NCBI GenBank assembly: GCA_905221605.1
Contig: CAJNDS010002073.1
Location: 519,717 to 583,716 of the forward strand
Reading direction: 5' to 3'
Source: Symbiodinium natans
Lineage: Eukaryota; Sar; Dinophyceae; Suessiales; Symbiodiniaceae
DNA: 64,000 nt
The notes beneath the pieces were generated by a model. That model was given only the letters and a program-made list of their open reading frames with translations, was not told the DNA's origin and did no database searches. Position 1 is the first letter of the stretch; every line of letters starts with the position of its first letter. Below are positions 30,193 through 39,863 of this stretch, piece after piece. Both the position numbers and the translations under genes were made by a program.

Positions 30193-31366
30193 CTTAATGT
30201 GGCTGGTCGGTGCCATGGCTCGCTTGCTTGCCCGACATGGGTTGCTCAGACTCAGAGAAGCAAATGGCAGAGACCTTCGGTCAAGGAGGCCTTTGCAGCT
30301 TGGTACCACTGTTTACCCCTTTTTTTGGTTTAGGGTTTAGGGTTTAGGGTTTAGGGTTTAGAGTTTAGGGTTTAGGGTTTAGGGTTTAGGGGTTCCCTGA
30401 CAAAGTAACCAACCCCAAAAAGGGTGCCCTTACTATGACATGGTTACTGGGCTACCAAGGCAGGGTTTGCGAGGACATGGCTCTCGAGTGATGCGTCTGT
30501 GCGTGTTGATGCAAACGATGCCACGCGACGTTGGCACCTCACTCTTGTCCGCAGGCAACTGCCACACTTGCGCGGTGAAGGCAGATGGGCAGTTGGTATT
30601 ATTTGGGTTATTTAAAGCGTTTGAGAAGCAAGTCCATGTGCCTCCAGACTTGGGTCCCGTGCGTGCAGTTTCCGCAGGACATCATCATGTTTGTGCCATT
30701 CACCCGGACGGACAGCTTACTTGTTTTGGGAGACATGAAATGGGCGAGTGCGACGTGCCCCCAAGCCTGGGAGAAGTCCAGGAAGTTTCCGTTGGCTATG
30801 TGCATACCTGTGCGCTCAACTCAGATGGGCGGGTGGTTTGTTTCGGGCGCAACGTAGAGGGCTCCTGCGCCGTGCCAGCAGACTTAGGAACAGCTCAGGC
30901 GATTTCCGCGGGCGCTTTTCACACTTGTGTGATCAAGACGGATGGAGCGCTGATTTGCTTTGGCGACAATGAGCATGGACAGTGCGACGTTCCAGCTGAT
31001 CTGGGAGCTGTGCTGGCAGTGTCTGCTGGTAATGCTCACACATGTGCTGTGACGGCATCTGGGCAGCTAGTGTGTTTTGGAAACAACAGGTTCGGTCAGT
31101 GCAACGTCCCGGAAGATTTAGGATTAGTTGTGGCGGTCGCCGCGGGCGAGTTGCACACGTGTGCCATTACTACAACAGGCGACTTGGTTTGCTTTGGCAA
31201 GAACAGGGACGGTCAATGTGATGTACCGAGCCACTTGGGCCCCGTATTTGCGGTCTCCGCTGGAAGTTCCCACACATGTGCCGTGCGGACAAATGGTCAG
31301 CTCGTGTGCTTCGGCGACAACCAGTGTGGGCAGTGCGATGTGCCACCCGGCTTTGAAACGGTGTGA
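30189..31366 (+). CDS. RCC1-like repeat protein, two exons
   Basis: Exon 2 (30460-31366) encodes seven tandem repeats of about 38 residues with the pattern [AV]SAG..HTC[AV]...DG.LVCFG.N..GQCDVP. This is the short RCC1/HERC-type repeat I associate with large dinoflagellate families, and seven copies would suit a seven-bladed propeller. The first repeat is degenerate (LFG for CFG, KQVHVP for GQCDVP). The 308-residue frame opens at ATG 30440, but its first seven codons lie in an introner end. Splicing GT at 30303 to AG at 30459 instead joins exon 1 (30189-30302, ending VKEAFAA) in phase to QGLRGHGSRVM. The stop is at 31364. Whether exon 1 holds the true start is unknown. Role is inferred only: RCC1-type propellers mediate protein contacts, in some families linked to ubiquitin ligases. 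Confidence 0.85.
30299..30459. mobile_element. family A2 introner expanded by a TTTAGGG array
   Basis: Termini CTTGGTACCACTG and CAGT-type GGTTACTGGGCTACCAAG pair as inverted repeats. The 3' half (CCAAAAAGGGTGCCCTTAC) matches the A2 copies at 33081 and 48326. In those copies the centre holds a single GGTTTAGG; here the same point holds about nine TTTAGGG units. The element is the intron of the RCC1-like gene. Confidence 0.75.
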
Positions 31367-31453
31367 AGCAGGGACGCCACCAGGCCGTAGAGATGGCTGT
31401 GAGACACCTCAAGGCAGAAAACCGAAGCCGCAAGCCCTGCAACCACAAGAACC

Positions 31454-31535
31454 CCTAAACCCTAAACCCTAAATCCTAAACCTTAAACCCTAATCCCTAA
31501 ACCCTAAACCCTAATCCCTATTCCCTAAACCCTAG
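31454..31535 (-). repeat. CCCTAAA array after the RCC1-like gene
   Basis: Begins about 90 bp after the stop codon. Confidence 0.9.
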
Positions 31536-31547
31536 ACCCTGCGGGTA

Positions 31548-31646
31548 GGGATTGCTGCCCGAGCCAGCGGCAAAAGACCGCCTTTGCTCCTGTGTCAGGC
31601 CCATGTATATGCATCGTCCGGCTCGATGGTTTTAAGGTGTTTTGGG
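31548..31646 (+). CDS. exon-like island, unknown product
   Basis: Open throughout (DCCPSQRQKTAFAPVSGPC) with telomere-type repeats on both sides. A further acidic island at 31708-31801 (CEAPEEEEAAGEAPSVLLSN) follows TTTAG and may be the next exon. Confidence 0.25.
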
Positions 31647-32074
31647 GTTTTTGTTTTTGTTTTCGGTTTGTCTTTGGGGTTGTTTAGGTTAGGGCTTTAG
31701 GGTTTAGAGAAACCCCGAACCCAAGCCAGCCAGCCTTGTGAGGCGCCAGAAGAGGAAGAGGCCGCGGGAGAAGCCCCAAGTGTCCTTTTGAGCAACGAAG
31801 CCCTAAACCCTAAACCCTAAACCAGATGGTTTCAGGGGTTTAGAGTTTAGGGTCTAAGGTTTAGACCCTTGGATCACCCCCGTGCAGCCCCCCCCCCCCC
31901 CCCCGGAAAAAAAGAGAAAACTGGACACGAAGGCCGTGCTTTGACTGTCGTTGCCAGCTCCCCCATAAGCCCTAAGTTTCCCCAATTGCTTAAACCCCCA
32001 ACCCTAAGCCCTATATAAACCCTATTAAACCCTAAACACTAAGCCCTGCGCCCTAACTCCCAACCAACTTCCAG

Positions 32075-32130
32075 TGGAGGGCTCCCACTTCAAGGCCAAG
32101 AAATGGTGGCTGTCAACCACAGAATCAGCA
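32075..32130 (+). CDS. exon-like island after a good acceptor
   Basis: CAACCAACTTCCAG ends at 32074; one frame reads EGSHFKAKKWWLSTTESAP. Confidence 0.24.
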
Positions 32131-32216
32131 CCCCAAACCCTATAAGCCCTAGCCCAGGACCTCTTTAGAAGAAGGCCCTGAAAAAAAAGAAAAAATATGA
32201 TGGGGGGATCCCATGA

Positions 32217-32540
32217 AGGGGAAAAAACGGTACTTCATTCCCAAGTAAAGATCGCAAGTATCGATTTCTACCCAGATCCTCAATTCTTCGGTCCTATGTC
32301 GTGGTTCCCAGATCTTCTCTTATAAATTCCTACAACCCCCACCCGCAAGGCAGAATAGAGAGGAACAGAGCTGCAATTAGGGATCTAGCCGGAGAAAAGC
32401 TTAAGTCTGCTGCCTTGCAGATGTGACAGGGCTTCAATCACAGCAGTCATGGTGAGCAGATAGGCCTCACCACCGAAAATGCTGCTTATATCCATCCCCA
32501 TGAAACCACACTATCACACTTCAGCCCTTTCTTAGACTAG
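32217..32540 (+). pseudogene. 108-codon frame with one in-frame TGA
   Basis: Open from 32217 (KDRKYRFLPRSSILRSYVVV, then basic and polar residues) to TGA at 32424. The same frame then continues for 37 codons (HGEQIGLTTENAAYIHPHE) to TAG at 32538, where a family P repeat begins. Two open stretches in one frame around a single stop suggest a decayed exon, or an unseen intron that removes the stop. No family is recognised. Confidence 0.33.
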
Positions 32541-32600
32541 GAAGGCCCTTGAAACATCTCATATTTCCCCTTGTTGGGTTCGAGAGGATCAAACTCAGGA
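32534..32600. mobile_element. family P short repeat
   Basis: CTAGGAAGGCCCTTG to GGGTTCGAGAGGATCAAAC then TCAG. It has the same structure as 36871-36936. Confidence 0.5.
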
Positions 32601-32658
32601 ATACAGCCTAGCAGCACTGAGTTTCACTTTGATTGTAGGAATGCCCGAACTATCCCTA

Positions 32659-32712
32659 ACTTTAAGGATCCATGTACCTAAATGGGGAATACTTGGGCCT
32701 TAAAGTACCTAT
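32659..32712. mobile_element. family C element, 5' half
   Basis: AAGGATCCATGTACCTAAAT to TTGGGCCTTAAAG, cut off by a CCCTAAA array where the 3' half should be. Confidence 0.65.
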
Positions 32713-32713
32713 A

Positions 32714-32915
32714 CACCCCTAAACCCTAAACCAACCCTAAACCCTAAACCCTAAACCCTAAACCCTAAACCCTAAATCCTTCGGGAGGCGGCCGAGCTTC
32801 GAGCAGCTTTTGGCCTGCAGGAGAGGCGCGAAGCAGGGCTTAGGGTTTAGGGTTTAGGGTTTAGGGTTTAGGGTTTAGGGTTTAGGGTTTAGGGTTTAGG
32901 GTTTAGGGTTTAGGG
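32714..32915. repeat. facing CCCTAAA and TTTAGGG arrays around a 60-bp island
   Basis: CCCTAAA to about 32776, a GC-rich island with an open helical frame (REAAELRAAFGLQERREAG), then about 10 TTTAGGG units to 32913. It is a clean example of the opposed-array layout. Confidence 0.9.
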
Positions 32916-33080
32916 GTGTGGGATTCAGAGTCTAGGCTCTAGGGGAGCAGGCTTCCGAGTTTAATGCTTAGGGGTGTAGGGTTCAGAGGACAGGAGGCTT
33001 TTTTTTAGAGTTTGGGATGAGTTGGGCGGTTTGGGATGTTTCTCTTGTTTCCCCCCCCCTCTGGCTGTCCCTATACTCTA

Positions 33081-33195
33081 CTAGGATGCCCAGTAGTACC
33101 CTTATTCCCTTTTTGGTAGGTTTAGGTTCCCTTATAAACCCCTTTAAGCAAAAAAGGGCACCCTTTTTCATCCTAGGTTACTGGGCAACCTAGTC
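33081..33195. mobile_element. family A2 element
   Basis: CTAGGATGCCCAGTAGTACCC and GGTTACTGGGCAACCTAG are the termini. The centre has GGTTTAGGTTCCC and CAAAAAAGGGCACCC. The unexpanded relative of 30299-30459. The frame after it (33208-33402) is open for 63 codons but Phe/Trp/Gly-rich at its end. Confidence 0.75.
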
Positions 33196-33466
33196 TAGAA
33201 GAGCACAAACTTGAAGCTCCTGGCTTCGATATTCCGTGTGCTCAGGCGAGCTGAATCCTTGACTCTTCGGCTCCCTCTTAGATGCTCTGTGGCCCTGAGC
33301 CCCTGCGTCCATGCCCCTTCCCCTAAAGAAGGTTTCAGTTGCTTTTTGAGGTTTTGGGGGGGCGTTTTTGAAGATTGGGGAGCTTTTGGTTTTAGATTTT
33401 AGGGCTTGTTTTGTTGTGGCTTCAAGGGCGGGTCGTGTTCAGGGTTGGGCGGTTTTCCCATAGGCG

Positions 33467-33575
33467 GTGTTAGGGCTCGACTGGCTCGAGTCGCAGCGTT
33501 CCATGAAGCTGAACAGCTGCCCCAGACCCTAAGGCTTTTTTTCTTGTGCTGAACAGCTTTCCCAGACCCTAGTTC
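33467..33575 (+). CDS. short exon-like frame with a local duplication
   Basis: Open as ARLARVAAFHEAEQLPQTLR. GCTGAACAGCT followed by CCCAGACCCTA occurs twice 39 bp apart (33509 and 33548), a small tandem duplication. Confidence 0.2.
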
Positions 33576-33584
33576 TTTTCTCTT

Positions 33585-33645
33585 ATTATTACTATTATTA
33601 TTATTAATATTATTATTATTATATATATATATATTTATTTATTTT
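33585..33645. repeat. (TTA)n/(AT)n microsatellite
   Basis: Simple repeat followed by a G-rich tract. Confidence 0.9.
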
Positions 33646-34045
33646 TTTTTAAGTTTTTGTTTGGGGGGGGGAGGGGGTTCTTAGGTAACTCACATAAACA
33701 AAGGCTTTGGCTTTTTAAGTTACACCCGAAGTAAGGAGCCGTCTGAAGGACTGCAGCACGTGTAGGGTGCGGTCAAGCATCTTCCTGGCACCGGGGTGGG
33801 AGCTCAACACTTGGAGTTGGTTTGGGAGTTAGGATGATTAGGGTTTAGGGTTTAGGGTTTGTGAAAGCCCTACCCACCTTGTACACCCCCAAAGCCACAC
33901 AGCTCCTATAAGTGAACCCATCAAGCCCGCAACAACACTGTTCTAAATCCTAAACACCGAAACCCGAACATCCTAAACCCAAAGCCCAAAAGCCTCAACT
34001 CTCCTCATCCCCTAAACTCTAAACCACTCTAAACCTTAACCTCCT

Positions 34046-34127
34046 AGGCTTGGGATGTTCCTCCCCTTATATCAACAGTCCTTAACAGGCATTATAATCG
34101 GGATAACCTAATCCCTATCAAGGACAA
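34046..34127. mobile_element. family B element truncated by telomere repeats
   Basis: TTGGGATGTTCCTCCCCTT through CCTATCAAGGAC, then CCCTAAA units in place of the 3' terminus. Confidence 0.6.
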
Positions 34128-34508
34128 ACCCTAAACCCGAAACCCTAAACCCTAAACCCCAAACCCTAAACCCTAAACCCCCAGAAAGACCCGGAACCGC
34201 AGAAGGCTGCAGCCGCTCGCGTCCGGCCGGGACGCGGCGGCCTTTGAGGCGCGATTGCGCAGTGAGGTGCCAGGGCCGGTTTGGGGGTGTAGGGTTTAGG
34301 GTTTAGCGTTTGGGGTTCAGGGTTTAGGGTTTTAGGGTTTTGGGGTGTCGGGTCAGGGTTTAGGGCTTAGGGTTTAGGGTTTAAAGGGGGGAGAGTTGGG
34401 CTTTCCTTGCGAATGCCAGTCCCGAGGCACGTTCTATCTAAAGTTTGGGTTGGGTTGTTTGGCTTTCGAAGTTTCGATCTGCTCAAGGACGTAACCCTGA
34501 AGCTCTAA

Positions 34509-34940
34509 GCAATTAGCAAACAAAGCATTGCCAAGCACATAGCAGACCCATGGCGCGATCACGGCGCGTTGGCCCCCGGTCACATTGCGTGATTCAGGGT
34601 TCTGTGTTTGGGTTGAAGGGCCCCCTCGAAGTACGAAGAGCTTTCAGCAGCCATCTGCGCGATCATCGGTAACGGCGTAGCCGGAAAAGACAAAACGCAC
34701 ACCCAAGGGCCCTCCACACCCTAAGGGTCCCGTTAAGGCCCAAATATATACGATTTTAGGATTTAGGGTTTAGGGTTTCGGGTTTAGGGCTTAGGGTTTA
34801 GGGTTTAGGGTTTAGGGTTTAGGCACATGGACCCTTATAGGGTCCGGTCCAAAGGTTCAAGGAGCCTGAAGGACCTTCGGTCCTGGCAGCTTAGAAGCTT
34901 CAGGAGGACCAAGCCCTCCATCAGTTCAGCAGCACGCTAA
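34509..34940 (+). CDS. possible three-exon gene with a family C introner
   Basis: Exon a (34509-34588) reads SIAKHIADPWRDHGALAPGH. A GT at 34589 and an AG at 34618 would remove an unusually short 30 nt. Exon b (34619-34668) reads SKYEELSAAICAII. A GT at 34669 and an AG at 34854 enclose a family C element plus a TTTAGGG array. Exon c (34855-34940) joins in phase and reads SLKDLRSWQLRSFRRTKPS to TAA. The b-c join is the better supported; the 30-nt intron is doubtful. Confidence 0.4.
34720..34848. mobile_element. family C introner with a TTTAGGG insert
   Basis: CCCTAAGGGTCC and CCCAAATATATAC match the 5' end and centre of C; CACATGGACCCTTATAGGG matches the 3' end. About 75 bp of TTTAGGG-type units lie between TATAC and CACATGG. 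Confidence 0.7.
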
Positions 34941-35159
34941 ACCCTGAACCCTGAACCCTGAACCCTAAACCCTAAACCCTAAACCCTAAACCCTGAACGC
35001 GCAAGCTAATGGAGATGGTGGAGACTCCACCTCCCCAAACCAAAAGGCAGAAAAACCAAACTTCTAAACCCCAAAACCTCCAAAACCGGCAAGCCCTGGA
35101 CCCTTAATTTGATGACAGTGTTTTCTTCGGGCTAGGAACAAAGGCCTGCAAGCCGAAAC

Positions 35160-35270
35160 CCTGAACCCTAAACTCTGAACCCTAAACCCTAAAACCTAAA
35201 CCCTAAACCCTAAACCCTAAACCCTAAACCCTAGCCCTAAACCCTAAACCCTAAACCCGAAAGGTTCGGC
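35160..35270 (-). repeat. CCCTAAA array
   Basis: About 14 units with a few variants. Confidence 0.95.
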
Positions 35271-35359
35271 TCCTGCGCGCGGCCGCCACCGGCTCATTGG
35301 CTCCCGAGCTGCTCGCTGCCTGGGGTGGCTGGGGGGCAAGCTCAGGGACTTTGGGGGTT

Positions 35360-35480
35360 TTGGGGTTTAGGGTTTAGGGTTTAGGGTTTAGGATTTAGGG
35401 TTTAGGGTTTAGGATTTAGGATTTAGGGTTTAGGGTTTAGGATTTAGGGTTTAGGGTTTAGGGTTTAGGATTTAGGGCTT
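35360..35480 (+). repeat. TTTAGGG/TTTAGGA array
   Basis: About 16 units, several with the variant TTTAGGA, facing the CCCTAAA array across a GC-rich island at 35270-35355. Confidence 0.95.
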
Positions 35481-35981
35481 AGGGTTTGGGACTTTGGGAG
35501 TTGTTGCAGTCACCAACATAGCCAGCCCTTGACCTGATTAGGGTTTAGGGTTTCGGGTTTAGGGTTAGGGTTTAGGGCTTAGGGCTTTAGGGTTTTTTAG
35601 GGTTTTTTTAGGGGTTTTGGGCTAGGGTTTAGGATTCAGGGCTCAGGGTTTGGAACTCTTCAGGCTTTAGAAACTTTAGGGGCTTGAGGGGCTTACGTCT
35701 TTATTAGGGCTCTAGACCTTTTCGGAGCTTTAAGTGCTTCAGGTGTGTGGGGTTTAAGAGGGTCTAGGAGTTCAGAGAGGAATTTGGGTTTGGGATTCTG
35801 GGGTTTGGGGATAGGTCCTCAGGGGTTATAGGGGATTAGGGTTTTAAGGGTGTAGGGTTTGAAGGGCTTAGGGTTTAGGGTTTAGGTATGCAGGGCTCAT
35901 ATAAGCCCTAAGCACACTGAGCCCCTAACTCCCTGGGCTTAGGGTCCGGCTTTAGGCCTTGATTTTGGGTTTAGGGGAGGC

Positions 35982-36640
35982 TCACACAACCCTTTGAACA
36001 AGTTGTATTTGGATCTTATTTCGGGTGCGGGGTACGCAGCTAAGGTGGAGGGATGTAAAGGATCCCACCAGCATCGAGTTTGAATTTGAATCTGATCTAA
36101 TGTAGTGCAGTATCTTCCTCAGGGCTTCCTGGTTGCAGGTCGGCTGTTTTTTGTTGCAGCCTGTTGAAAGGCCCCCCTGGCATGCTTTGGCATGTTTCGT
36201 GGCATGGTGTTTTGCGATTTGGCATGGAGGTTTTATGTTTGAGAGCAACAAGATCGGCGCGTGCACTGCGCAAGCACGTTTTGGAATGCTTTGGGGGAGC
36301 GCGCAAGGCGCGCCACAAAGGAACAGCACCTCTGGCATGTTTGGCAAGGAGGGTTCTGCGTGGCATGAGTTTCCCGAAACCCTTTTCGCTTTCGAACAAT
36401 CAGTGCCCAAGTCTTCACAAGCCTTGTGGGGCAAGGATTTTAGGGCCAGAAAGCGACGATGCACCGGTCCGATATGCTCGGACGCCATCACCAGCAAGGA
36501 GCCCCACAACCGAACACTATCCCCATGTAAGGGAAGCAGAGGAGCTGGAGATGATGGCGCGTGCAGAGCAAGAGCAACGACCACTTTCGGTTGTTGTGGA
36601 TGTAGAGAGGGCCGAAGGGGCATCTCCTGCTTTGGTTTGA
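35982..36640. CDS. 640-bp unique region with overlapping open frames
   Basis: Free of telomere repeats. The minus strand is open for 213 codons (35982-36623) and two plus frames for 158 and 171 codons. The plus frame starting near 36164 ends with acidic EAEELEMMARAEQEQRPL and VVVDVERAEGASPALV, which looks the most protein-like. The minus frame is the longest. I cannot choose a strand; at most one is real. Confidence 0.3.
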
Positions 36641-36751
36641 GAGTTTAGGGTTAGGGCTTGTGTACTCTGTTGGTTTAGGGTCATTGTAGACAAGTAGCGC
36701 TTGGGCAAACCGCTGCAGCTGCAAAACCCTAAACCCTAAACCCTAAACCCT

Positions 36752-36843
36752 AAAACCCTGGCCATTGCCGGCGCCAAAGGAGACATGGCGGAGATCTCCG
36801 CTACCAACTACCTTTGTTTTCAGAATCAAGCACGGTATATGAA
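36752..36843 (+). CDS. exon-like island, unknown product
   Basis: After CCCTAAA units one frame is open (LAIAGAKGDMAEISATNYLC, then FQNQARYM) to the next telomere-like units. Composition is balanced; the left splice site is not obvious. Confidence 0.3.
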
Positions 36844-36870
36844 CCCTAAAACCCAAAACTTATAGTGTGT

Positions 36871-36936
36871 CCTAGGTAGGCCCCTGGGACATCTCACATG
36901 TGCCCTTACTGGGCTTAAGCGGATCATGTTCAGATT
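36871..36936. mobile_element. family P short repeat
   Basis: CTAGGTAGGCCCCTGGGACA to GCTTAAGCGGATCATGTTCAG. Confidence 0.5.
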
Positions 36937-37062
36937 TTTTGTTCAGAGGCTTTTAACCCTAAACCCTAAATCCTAAACCCTAAGCCCTACACCCGAAACC
37001 CTAAACCCTAAGGGGGCCACCCTAGTCTCCCGTTAGTTCCCTTAAGCCCCGCAGCACTACAG

Positions 37063-37468
37063 GTGCTGCTGCTGGAGGGGCTGCCGAAAGTTGGTTGGCC
37101 AAGGTGCGCGGATGCTTCATGTATCGTGTGGTGAGTAGTTTTTTATTTTTTCAAGGGGAGGTTTCACGATATTAGGGGTTCCTTATTGGGGGCCTGATTA
37201 TAAGGGGATCCTACTATTTGGGGTCTATATTAGGGGGGTCCCTTCTTCTCGTAAACCCCCAAATATTTTGGGTTGGGGCTTGGGAAGGGGCATGGGTGAG
37301 GATTCTCCAACTTTGAGTTTGGGACTGGATGCGACAGGGTTTGCACCATCTTTGCGAGCGTCCAAATATCCCCCTCATGCTGTGTCAGACCTGTTTACCC
37401 TTCTTGTGAGAACTGCCCTGCTCCAGCATTCCTCATTCCGGGGTTCGGTGTGCTTTTGCTTGATCTAG
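37063..37468 (+). CDS. two-exon gene fragment with a family G introner
   Basis: Exon 1 (37063-37130) follows CCCGCAGCACTACAG and reads AAESWLAKVRGCFMYRV. The donor is GTGAGTAG, a strong consensus. The intron (37131-37300, 170 nt) contains a family G element. Exon 2 resumes in phase 0 after GGGTGAG at 37300 (DSPTLSLGLDATGFAPSLRA, then SKYPPHAVSDLFTLLVRTAL) and ends in TAG at 37466. The product is unknown. Confidence 0.48.
37168..37265. mobile_element. family G introner
   Basis: ATTAGGGGTTCCTTATTGGG to CGTAAACCCCCAAATAT, with CTGATTATAAGGGGATCC as in the copy at 6731. It lies inside an in-frame GT-AG intron. Confidence 0.65.
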
Positions 37469-37775
37469 AACCAACCACCATGAACCCTAAACACACCCCA
37501 AACCCTACAAAGCCTGAACCTCAACCAAGACCCTTGAAGACCCTGCAATCCCTCTTAAGTCATGGGCTCTGATCTCTTCAAACCTCTGTCTCCATCCTCA
37601 AGGTCCAGCACCCGGCACACTCTAAGGCTTCGACCCCAAGGCCGGTAACCCTTAACGGGTTTAGGGTTTAGGGTTTGGGGTTTGGGGTTTAGGGTGTAGG
37701 GTTTAGGGTTTGGGGTTTAGGGTTTAGGGCTTAGGGCTTAGGGTTTAGGGGTCGAAAAATTACGAATGTTACTCT

Positions 37776-37852
37776 GTCAGGGTCCCTTTATACTATGATA
37801 ATAGCCGCCAAAGCCGTATTCTAAGTATTAAGGCCCCTATATTAGGCATTCG
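37776..37852. mobile_element. family I element
   Basis: GTCCCTTTATACTATGATAA and TATTAAGGCCCCTATATTAGG match the other I copies. Confidence 0.5.
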
Positions 37853-37910
37853 CTTTTTTTGTTTTTCAGATTTAGGTAGGCTTAGGCTTTTGGCTCCAGG
37901 CTTTATTGGT

Positions 37911-38004
37911 GTTCCCTCTTATACTAACAGCCCTTAATAGGGATGAGAATAGAGCGTACTAGAACCCCTATGAAGGAATGTTAGTATAAGGAGGAACATC
38001 CAAA
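37911..38004. mobile_element. family B element
   Basis: GTGTTCCCTCTTATACTAAC and GTTAGTATAAGGAGGAACA form the outer inverted repeat. Confidence 0.65.
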
Positions 38005-38250
38005 CTTTAGGGGTTTAGGGTTTAGGGTTTAGGGTTTAGGGTTTCGGGTTTAGGGTTTAGGGTTCCCTTAAGAAGTTCCCGCAGTACATACCTAATTCAA
38101 TATGGCCCTTAGAGTCCCTCAGAGGATCTTTAAAAAGGGTCCCCACACCCAAGGGTGCAACCTTAGGGGTCCAAGGTAACATCCCATAAGCCCTAAACCC
38201 TAGACCCTAAACCCTAAACCCTAAACCCTAAACCCTAAACCCTCATCTTA

Positions 38251-38350
38251 GTGCAGTTTTCACTTTTGGAGTGTGGAGCCAGGCAGCCCAGGATCAGCAT
38301 TGGGGACGCCAGGCAGGGATAGGGCGATGCTTCACAACTGGAGGGTGCTT
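38251..38350 (+). CDS. exon-like island, unknown product
   Basis: After TCTTAGTGCAG one frame is open for 33 codons (FTFGVWSQAAQDQHWGRQAG) to the TTTAGGG tract. Confidence 0.24.
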
Positions 38351-38916
38351 TAGGGTTTAGGGTTTAGGGTTCAGGGTTGAGGGTTTTTGTGTTCAGGTCC
38401 GGAATAAACCGGAATCCCAAAACCTTCAGCCCTCAGACCCTAACACCCTCCAATCCTAGCACCCTACAACCCTAGCACCCCACGACCCTACAACAACACC
38501 CTAAGACCCTAGGACACTTAAGGGGCAAGGCAGCAAGTTACCAGCTCGCGCCTTCATGTAAGGGTAGTTTCATGGGTTTAGGGTTTAGGGTTTAGGGTTT
38601 AGGGGACCCCGTATATAGCCCTTAATATACCTACCCTATACAACCCGAAAGCCCATACTTCAGAACCCTTCCTTTAAAGAAGGTAAGGGACCATATTAAG
38701 GGCCCATGTGACTGCCCTTAGAGGCATCCGAGCCCAAACCCATCGTCTGTCTTGGCCTCAACTGTGAGCTGTAGCGCCTTCAGTCAGAGCAGGATATGAG
38801 AGTTTTGCTAAGAAGAAGATAATCCCAACGTAAACTCCGAAACCCTAAACCTTAATCCTAAACCCTATACCCTGAACAACATCAAACGTTAGGGCTGTGG
38901 GTGCAGGATTTAGCCC

Positions 38917-39060
38917 TAAACCCTAAACCCTAAACCCTAAACCCTAAACCCTAAACCCTAAACCCTAAACCCTAAACCCTAAACCCTAAACCCTAACCCC
39001 TAAGCCCTAAACCCTAAACCCTAAGCCCTAAGCCCTAAACCCTAAACCCTAACCCCTAGG
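38917..39060 (-). repeat. long CCCTAAA array
   Basis: About 20 units, regular at first and then with CCCTAAG and CCCTAGG variants. Confidence 0.97.
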
Positions 39061-39138
39061 CCCTAGGCCCTAGGACTCGGTTTGGTTGCCAGGAGCCCTG
39101 TGTGGGCTCGAGCCCCGTGCGGGCAGCACACATTGTTG

Positions 39139-39314
39139 AGGGGCCCAATAGCCCTTAATTTAGGAGTATACCATCATTTCTATAGGGATCCTTTATTAAT
39201 AAAGGCATATTACGGTATATTCCTTAATTTTGGAAATGTACCTTTTTTTATATTCGGGGGATCCTTAATATGATTTAAGGTATATGTCCTTATTGAAACG
39301 GTATTGGGCTCTTG
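39139..39314. mobile_element. family Q fold-back element, single copy
   Basis: GGGCCCAATAGCC and GGTATTGGGCTC are near-inverted termini 175 bp apart. The interior is AT-rich with repeated TTAATTT and GGATCC. No second copy was seen. Confidence 0.45.
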
Positions 39315-39486
39315 GGGTTGTGAGGTGTGGGGGGTCAGTGGCGATTGCTCCTGCACTCAGGGTTGGAGGGCTTTGGGCTTCAGGCAAAGTCCTAGCTTTT
39401 TTGGGGGGTCCTTGTTTTAAGGGTGCCGTACTATGTAGGAGACCCAAGAAGGGAGTCTAATGTAGAGAACTACCCATATGCTTGTG

Positions 39487-39635
39487 CAGTAGGAGGTGGG
39501 GGCCCCCTTACTATACTAACTGTAGTTGAGGGACTTGTAACCTAATTTAGGATCCTTATAACCAAATTTAGGGGTTCTTATAACTCTACTTATAACTAGG
39601 GGGGGGGGGGGGGGGCCTCCTTGTAGGAGGTGGGG
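39487..39635. mobile_element. family E element flanked by TGCAG
   Basis: TAGGAGGTGGGGGCCCCC...GGGGCCTCCTTGTAGGAGG is bracketed by TGCAG on both sides, like a 5-bp target duplication. Other copies are at 42488, 42729 and 46384. Open frames follow to TAA at 39777, but three readings are possible, so I do not assign the exon. Confidence 0.7.
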
Positions 39636-39863
39636 TGCAGTCGCCATGTCTGCACAACAGACGCGGAACTCCTGGGGCGGCCAGTGACGCAGCGGCTTTT
39701 AGGTGTCAGGGTTCCGGCCTTTGTTGGGCTTGTGCGCACGGGGCTATTACTGGGCCAACTTCAGATATATAGGGCTTAAACCCTAAAACCCTAAGAACCA
39801 TAAGACCCTAAACCCTTAACCCTTAAACCCAAAAACCCTAAACCCTAAACCCTATAGTTTTAG

